This document shows positions 57,603 to 64,000 of a stretch of DNA of 64,000 nucleotides, piece after piece. The stretch's first letter is position 1. Every line of letters begins with the position of its first letter. The stretch is from the NCBI GenBank assembly GCA_003254885.1, contig QANT01000552.1, forward strand, positions 1-64,000. Reading direction: 5' to 3'. The notes under the pieces were generated by a model, which saw only the letters and a list, made by a program, of their open reading frames with translations, was not told the origin of the DNA and ran no database searches. Made by a program: the position numbers and the translations under genes. The DNA is from Purshia tridentata. Lineage: Eukaryota; Streptophyta; Magnoliopsida; Rosales; Rosaceae.

Positions 57603-60600
57603 CTACTCTCCAAGTTGCCAATCCCAAGGGATAATGCACGAGTAGGACGAAATAGTAGATAACCTACCCTTGATGGAGTTAACAATCAGATTGAAGAGGG
57701 CTACTGAATTCATAGCTTCCCCTTTGAAGTTACTATTGTTTCATTCCCTCCAAATAGAGTAAGTAGCCGCTGCCAAGCAAAGCTTCTTAATAGTGGTCAT
57801 AGTGTGCTTCCCTTTCCACATTATAGCCAGCCTAGAGACCATGGAAGGCCATACATGATGGGTAACCGATGTGCCACATTTTCCAAAAGCCGAGACCAAA
57901 TGGAGAGGTTGAACGGACACTCAAAGAAGAGGTGGGAGTGAGATTCCATATCAGACTTGCAAAGCACACAAAGAGTATCAATATCTTGATTGTAAGTCAC
58001 CATGCGATCAGCGGTAGCCAACCTTCTCGGATTGCCAACCAAAGAATGAGGCTTATACATGGAATGTTGTGGCTGAACCAAACCATTCTAAACCAAGGAA
58101 CCTTGGGGCTGCACTCTCTTAAATGCTCCTAAGTGGAGGCAGCGGTGTAATGGCCTGAAGGGGAGGGAAGCCACTGGATTACATCTTCCAATTCAGAGTT
58201 GGGGTTATAGGGGGGTATGCTTTGCCTACACTCAATCAGATTCAGGGAGTTAGCCATCGGCCAATTCCATTGGTTTCCACAAACAATGGCACCAACCTTA
58301 GAGTTTGGAAGAATCCCGGAGTCATAAATAATTCTAACACCCCAAATAGAAGTTATTGGACCTCGTGGATGCCAATTATCATGCCAATGAGAAGTCTTCT
58401 CACCATTCCCAATCTTGTGGAGAGTAAAGGGGCGAGCCAAGCACCGAAGCCTGAGAATCTTCCTCCAATTCCAAGAGCAGATTTGAGGAGGTTTTACCTC
58501 CCATATATTCCTTCCTTTGAGGTGGTAAACATGTATCCACCTAGTTCAAATGTGTCTCATCATAAGGGACTTGTTCCAAATGGGGAGTGACTTAATACCA
58601 AGAACCCCCTCATCTTTCGGTTTACAAATATTAGCCCACTTCACCTTTGCTCCCTGGAACTTGTCCTCCCTACCAGACCAAAGGAAGGATCGAAGCTTTC
58701 GTTCAACCTTAAGAAGGACCTTTTTGGGCAACATGATGTTGCTTGACCAGAAAATATGCATGCTTGATAACACGAAAATAATAAGTTGAAGCCTTCCCGC
58801 ATAGGAGAGGAATTTATTCCTCCAAGAATTAATGCACCTAGCCACACTATCAACAAGCTTGATGCAAGCCCTAATCCTTAGCTTCGAAGAGATGATAGGA
58901 ATTCCAAGGTACCTAATGGGGAGGCTGCCCATGTTGAAATTGAGGCACTCTTCGATCATAATTTGCATATTCAAGGGAACCCTGGATAGGAAAATATTAC
59001 TCTTTTGAGGGTTAGCCTTGAGACCCGAAATCTCATGAAACTCATTCAAAGCCTCCATAACAGTGAGAATTGAGGGGAGATCACCTCGACAAAGCATTAT
59101 AAGGTCATCCGCAAAACACAAGTGAATGAGCTTCGTTTTTTCACATTTCCAATGATATTTAAAATTCTGATTATGGCTAGTCTTGTAGGCCACCAATTGC
59201 AATAGGACTTCTATAGCAATGACGAAGAGATAAGGGGCCAAAGGGATCACCTTGCCGAAGACTATGAGAGCTAGGGAAGAACCCAGCCAATTCACCATTA
59301 ACACAATAGAGTACTTCAAAGTAGAAATGTAGGCCTTGATCCATTTGATCATAATACTTGGGAAATTAAGGGCAACAAGGGTGTGGAAAATAAAGTTCCA
59401 ATCCACCATATCATAAGCTTTCATTATATCAACTTTAAGAGTGCACCTAGGAGTCTTCCCATTCTTGTGGTAGTCACAGAATAACTCCTGCACCAAAAGA
59501 ATGTTATCTCCAATTCTACGCCCCCCAACAAAGGCCGTTTGAGAAGGGCTAATAATAGAAGGCAACACCATTTTGATCCTATTGGCCATAACCTTAGAAA
59601 TAATCTTGTAAGAGTGTTGCAACAAGAGATAGGTGAAAGTCACTAAGCTTAGTGGCATTACGCACCTTCAGAATGAGAGCGATCGAAGTAGTATTGCATT
59701 CTCTAAGCAACTGCCTTGTGGAGAAAAATTCCTTGATAGCCTCAATAATATCCTCCCCAATAATGTGCCAAGTAGTATGGAAAAGTGGCCATTGAAACCG
59801 TCGAGACCTGGAGATTTGTTTGGATTCATGGAGAAGCAAGCCTCTTTGATTTCAGCCAAAGAAACAACATGACCAAGCAGGGTAGCCTGCTCATTCGAGA
59901 TAGCATTAGACACTGTCCCCTTCACTCTTAAGCCGATATCACTTCTAGGAGAGTTAGGAGCAGTCCATAAGTCTTGATAGAACTTCACCACCTCACTTTT
60001 GATGTTTTCAACCCCCTCTACTTTAGTGCCATCCTCACGGAGAAGAGAAGAGATTCTATTAATGTTTCTTCTCCCCATAGTAGATTTAAAGAAGAAAGCT
60101 AAGTTCCAATCTCCCTCTTTTAACCATTGGATTCGAGATTTTTGCTTGTTAAAGGACTGCTACACCTCAAGAGCCTTAGCATACTCCTTAACCAAGGCTT
60201 TTTCCTCCAGCCTTAGAGTAGGGTCACATGGATTGGTAGCCAAACCCTTTTGGCTAACAACCAACTTTTCCTTTGCATCCAACGTATTAAGAGCGAGCGA
60301 CATTACCAACAATATTCTTGTTTAGCTTCTTCAATTCCTCCTTGATGAGCTTGAGCTTCCTTGAGACCCAAAACTGATGAGAGCCAACAATAGAAGTGTT
60401 CCAACATCGCATAACAAGGGGGATGAAATCCTCCCGACTAGCCATGAAATTGAAGAACTTGAATGGGCATTTCCTAGCTGGGGGAGGGATCCCTATGCTA
60501 ACCACACAAGGGCAATGATCGGATATACCCGGGAGGAGAAAATCAGCCCTGGATTTAACAAACTTTGAAATCCAAGCTTCATTAACCATAACCCTATCAA

Positions 60601-61203
60601 GCTTTTTGGAAACACAATCTGGAGCGACTCTTTTATCACTCCAAGTACAAAGAGCCCTGGTAAACCGAAGGTCATCCACTTCCACATTCTCAATGCATTT
60701 CTGAAAATTAACTATAGCATTGGTAACCCTGTTAAAGCCCCCCTTGATCTCAAAGGAATTTCGAGCCACCTTAAAATCCACTAGCATGACCCACGGCATT
60801 CCCCAACATAAGCGTAAGACCTGTCCAAACTCCTCCACAACTCCTTGCGGTGCCCACCATCATTAGAACCATAAACAAAAGTAGCATAAGACTCAAAATT
60901 ACACTCAATATGGTGAACCCGATAATTGATAAACTGATCGGATTCCTCAAGTTTAACAAGATGAAAGATGCTTGGATTCCAAGCCACCCAAATTCTACCA
61001 CTATCAAGGGAATTAGAGTTATCCTCCACAGTCCAATTATTATTAAAAGTAGAGTTAGACACAAACACCTTGTTGCACTTCTTGACCCTAGTCTCAACAA
61101 TGCCAATTAGAGAGAGCTTATTATCTTGCACAAAATTCCTAACTTCAGCTTATTTGGAGGTTGAATTGAGCCCCCTTATGTTCCAACAAGCAAACTTAAT
61201 CAT
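57603..61203 (-). pseudogene. LINE-3 ORF2: endonuclease-RT, frameshifted
   Basis: The frame starts at ATG 61201-61203 (MIKFACWNIRGLN) in an ATGA overlap with ORF1 and ends IPWDWQLGE-stop at 57603-57605. A TAA lies about codon 18. Endonuclease motifs GIVETRV, VYGSN and ISDHCPC are readable, but the GDFN motif reads VDFK, so the catalytic asparagine is changed. RT shows VDIMKAYDMVDW, an intact FADD box in LCFADDLIML, KANPQKSNIF and RYLGIPI (frame 58546-59658). The motif B region is altered (FGKVIPLAPYLF). The zf-RVT part (CVLCKSDMESHSHLFFECP) lies in another frame at 57821-58081. At least four frame changes and several stops are present, more than in LINE-1. Confidence 0.9.
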
Positions 61204-62703
61204 GGTGGCAAGTTTGTAGTAGCGCCGGGGCTAGTCTTGGCCTTCTTACCCGATTTCTTCTTGTGTTTCTTATGCTTTTTATTGCTTGAGGAATGTGCAA
61301 CCACAATAGGGACTCCATCAATGTTCTTCCCTAACAACTTGGTCGCCCATAGGGACAAATCCGGGGAGGCCGTGCTTGGCTCCAAATCGCTATCCACCTC
61401 CCTCTCTCCATCAAGCACTTGGAAGGGGTTGGAGGAAGTAACCTTAGGGGCTGGAGAAGGGGACTCACTCTCCCAATTAATGGCACAAGAGCTACTCTCA
61501 CCCTTGAAGTTCTGAATAGCACCAATCACTTCAATGGGATTGGTAATTGTGGTCCAGCCCTTGGTCTCCTCATCCACCTTCTCCTTCTTCTTACCAATAG
61601 GAATAGTACCCTCCCTAGAAAGATCGCCTAGGGTATCAATGATAGGAGGAGAGGCATCATGAGTCTTCTTCTTTACCCAAACTAAAGGATTCTATCCCTT
61701 GGTGCAACTGCCCGCAAAATGACCAAAAGAATTGCATAGAGTACATATCTTAGGTTTCCATTGGTATTCCACCTTAATCTCAACGGAAGTACCTTACTTC
61801 ACCATTAAATCAAATGATTCAATTAATTCCGACCTAGCATCAATCTCTACACACACCCTAGCATAGGAGATTCCTTTGCAAGTTTTGGTGAGGCTGTCGG
61901 CATAGAGAGGCCTACCTATTGCACTAGCAATATAGCTCAGCCCCCCTCTCAGTCAAGAACTCATGAGGGACATTGTAGAATTTGGCCCAAAGAGGAATTT
62001 TGGTGTGTGATTCATTAGTTAAAATTAGGCCTGGTTGCCACCTCTTGAAGAATAAAGGTTGCCCAGCAAACAGCCAAGGATCTGCCTCCAAAATGGTAGA
62101 GTAAGCTTCAGCCTTGGAGAACTTGAAGAAGAAGAAGCCACTCTCATTTGCAAGCACCTCCTCCAGCCCCTTATTACCCCAAACCCTATGAGCAATATTC
62201 TTTACAACATGAAAAGGAAGCTTCTTCCCTAACATATAGCCCACCAAAGAATTTTCCAAAACTTTGCAACCCTCAGCTACCACATCAGGGGGAGGAGACA
62301 CCACCCTTCTACCTCCATTAGCACTAGGTTGGTGGAACTGAAGTTGCATGGGTGCATGAGGAGTTCCCCCTTTACCAATGACAGCATGGCTATAATTCAT
62401 TATCTTAGGAGGCTCAGTTTGATCCGTTGGACAATAGGCATGCTCCTCTTTTGAAATTTGAAAGTCAACCATATCATGTGACACAATATGGGATGGGGAA
62501 AAGGCCTTAGCCAAATCAGAGCTGGCAACTACATACTTACCATTTGAGGAATGTTGCAGCATGCCAAAGGGAGGAATGTCAGCAGCTGTACCTTTTGCAC
62601 TAGTCCCTTTGTCCTTCACACCCATGTGATGTGTGTTAGGAGTACCAAAAAGCAAAGGCCCCCTATCAGCACTTCTGACCATGTCGCCCTCCAATGCACC
62701 CAT
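61200..62703 (-). pseudogene. LINE-3 ORF1: DUF4283/zinc-knuckle protein, broken
   Basis: The DUF4283 part at 61924-62703 reads QLQFHQPSANGGRRVVSPPP, VGYMLGKKLPFHVVKNIAHR, GFFFFKF and PHEFLTERG, nearly as in LINE-2. The frame changes near 61940. A zinc-knuckle region (KPKICTLCNSFGHF) follows at about 61720-61770 with stops nearby. The C-terminal part at 61200-61577 (GWTTITNPIEVIGAIQNF...LLGKNIDGVPIV...KKHKKHKKKSGKK) ends in TGA overlapping the ORF2 ATG. The N-terminal part before the DUF4283 domain (GDMVRSADRGPLLFGTPNTH) is unrelated by eye to LINE-1 and LINE-2, and it may start further upstream in 62703-63190. Confidence 0.85.
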
Positions 62704-63197
62704 GTGACTAGCAGGGAATGTTCCAAGAGGGCTGGATGCTTGTGACTAGCGGGGAATGTTCCAAACCCCTATTATCCGATAGGTTATTAACACCTGGATA
62801 AGAGGAAGACAAAACGCCCAAAACAACACCACCATGGCTGGAGCTTCGAACCAGGGGTGGAATAAGCTCTAGATAGCCCTTAGACGTAAGCAGCAACCTA
62901 GCTGGAGTACCACCACACGGTCTGACCTCAAGAGGTGAAGAAGGTGCCACTAGACTTGTACCCAAAGGGCGGTCCAAGGTTGTAGCTGCACTTCCAAGGC
63001 CTTCCCCAAGAAAAAATGACTTGGCAGAAGGCTAGAAATACAATTGGCAGCATGCTCCTTATCCAAAGAAGAAGAGAAAGCTATGTGGGGTGAGGAAACG
63101 CCTATAAAGTTAAGAGACAGGGGGAGGTTTAAAGTGGAAGAGCAAGTGCGATCTGAGCTACTTTGGGCGGGGGGTGGAGGGGGATGAGAGAAAACTA
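62704..63197 (-). other. LINE-3 5' region (5' UTR / ORF1 N-terminal part)
   Basis: No long clean frame of certain function. A short tandem repeat, GACTAGC(A/G)GGGAATGTTCCAA, occurs at about 62705 and 62742. The CT-rich sense strand begins TTTTCTCTCATCCCCCTCC. Proline/serine-rich translation (HPPPPPAQSSS) resembles the low-complexity N-termini of LINE ORF1 proteins, so part of it may be coding. Confidence 0.5.
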
Positions 63198-64000
63198 GAG
63201 TAGACCGAGCATGCACCGAAATGACGTTTTAGTTCTTTCTTAAAACAAAATGTTCTTCTTGAGGGCTAGAACGTTAATCCTAGCATGAGAAAGTGCTTCT
63301 TGCCAACCAAGCACGCTTTGGTACAACTTTAGCCAAATTGTACATAGTGTGCACCGAAATGACGTTCCATGCATTCTTAACACCTAAAGTGGTTCATTTG
63401 CGCTAGAATGCTAATCCAAACAAGAGAAAGTGATTCCTCGTGTCTTTATTGCAAATCCGGCACGTTTTGGTGCAATTGATCCGAAACTAGATTGAGTATG
63501 CACCGAAATGATGTTTTCGTATGTTCTTAAACGAGAAAATGTGCTTCTTGAGAGGTAGAATGCTAATCCAAGCATTAGAAAGTGCTTCCCTATATCTTTC
63601 TTGCCAACTGGGCATGATTTGGTGGCAATTGCACGAAATTGGACTGAGTATGCACCAAAATGATGTTTTCGTTACTTCTAAACATGAAATGTGATTCTTT
63701 AGGACTAGAATGCTAATCCAAGCATGAGAAGCCGCTTCCCCATGTCTTTCCTGCCAACCAATAACATTTTGGTGCAACTTTAACCAAATTGTATTGAGTG
63801 TGCACTGAAATGACATCTTCGTTCATTCTTAGCACCTAAAGTGATTCCTTAGGGCTAGCACGCTAATCGAGACATTGGAGAGTGCTTCCTCGTCTCTTTC
63901 TTGCCAACCGCGCACGTTTTGGTGCAATTTTGACCAAGTTAGACCGAGTATGCATAGAAAAGGCATTTTTGTTCTACTCTAAAACGAAACGTGCTTCTTT
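63198..64000 (+). repeat. Satellite array block 6, forward HOR, runs off the window
   Basis: Continues from the end of subunit G through H (63223, TTTTAGTTCTTTCTTAAAAC), A, B, C and D to the right edge. The A-B-C-D-type order and variants match block 5, supporting that LINE-3 split one array. Confidence 0.93.

Larger units (their letters stand above)
57459..63197 (-). mobile_element. LINE-3: plant L1-type LINE
   Basis: A 5.7-kb LINE on the minus strand. Its 3' end is the T-run 57459-57467 followed by GGTAAA. ORF2 (57603-61203) and ORF1 (from about 63190 or 62703 to 61200) follow. Satellite subunit G stops at GGTTCTTT on the left and resumes about 85 bp further along the monomer on the right (GTAGACCGAGC), with no target-site duplication, so some target DNA was lost. 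Its 5' part does not resemble that of LINE-1 or LINE-2, so it is a different subfamily or is chimeric. ORF2 has several frame changes; the element is inactive. Confidence 0.9.

Noticed and set aside
4560-64000. CRISPR array
   Set aside because: The repeats are contiguous 150-bp monomers without unique spacers, and the sequence is plant-like.

Overview
The window looks like plant (angiosperm, probably eudicot) heterochromatin. Three things point there: plant L1-type LINEs whose ORF1 has a DUF4283 domain and a zinc knuckle and whose ORF2 has an endonuclease, a reverse transcriptase and a zf-RVT domain; a plant mobile domain (PMD) gene; and a large satellite array. I cannot name the species. No tRNA, rRNA or CRISPR array was seen, and no ordinary host gene outside transposable elements.

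Layout: (1) 1-4559 is the 3' part of an LTR retrotransposon lying on the + strand. It has a polypurine tract and a 2.31 kb 3' LTR (2249-4559) with TGTTGAA...TTCAACA ends. Antisense to it, just upstream of the LTR, is a long open PMD reading frame (2149 down to the left window edge). (2) 4560-8988, 14989-27090, 32806-51750, 56371-57458 and 63198-64000 are forward-oriented satellite; 51751-56370 is the same satellite inverted. (3) Three full or near-full LINEs sit in the satellite: LINE-1 (8989-14958, minus), LINE-2 (27091-32805, plus) and LINE-3 (57459-63197, minus).

The satellite makes up about 42 kb, roughly two thirds of the window. Its monomer is about 150 bp and it is organised as an eight-subunit higher-order repeat (HOR) of about 1.19 kb. 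I call the subunits A to H; each has diagnostic sequences and H is short, about 138 bp. The array carries local duplications, subunit-skipping deletions, a repeated 2.28 kb block and one 4.6 kb inverted segment. Such structure is typical of a centromeric, pericentromeric or knob-like array evolving by unequal exchange.

The LINEs share one ORF2 family, an ATGA overlap between ORF1 and ORF2 (clear in LINE-2 and LINE-3), a hairpin GGGG(C/T)ATGCCCC close to the 3' end and a TTTACC-poly(A) terminus. LINE-2 keeps an intact 645-codon ORF1 but has lost the RT catalytic box by deletion. LINE-1 keeps one frame along all of ORF2 with three stops and a FAND instead of FADD box. LINE-3 keeps FADD but is frameshifted. 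None looks able to move by itself. The most unusual points are the satellite HOR with its inversion, the antisense PMD gene carried by the LTR element, and the LINE junctions that lack target-site duplications.
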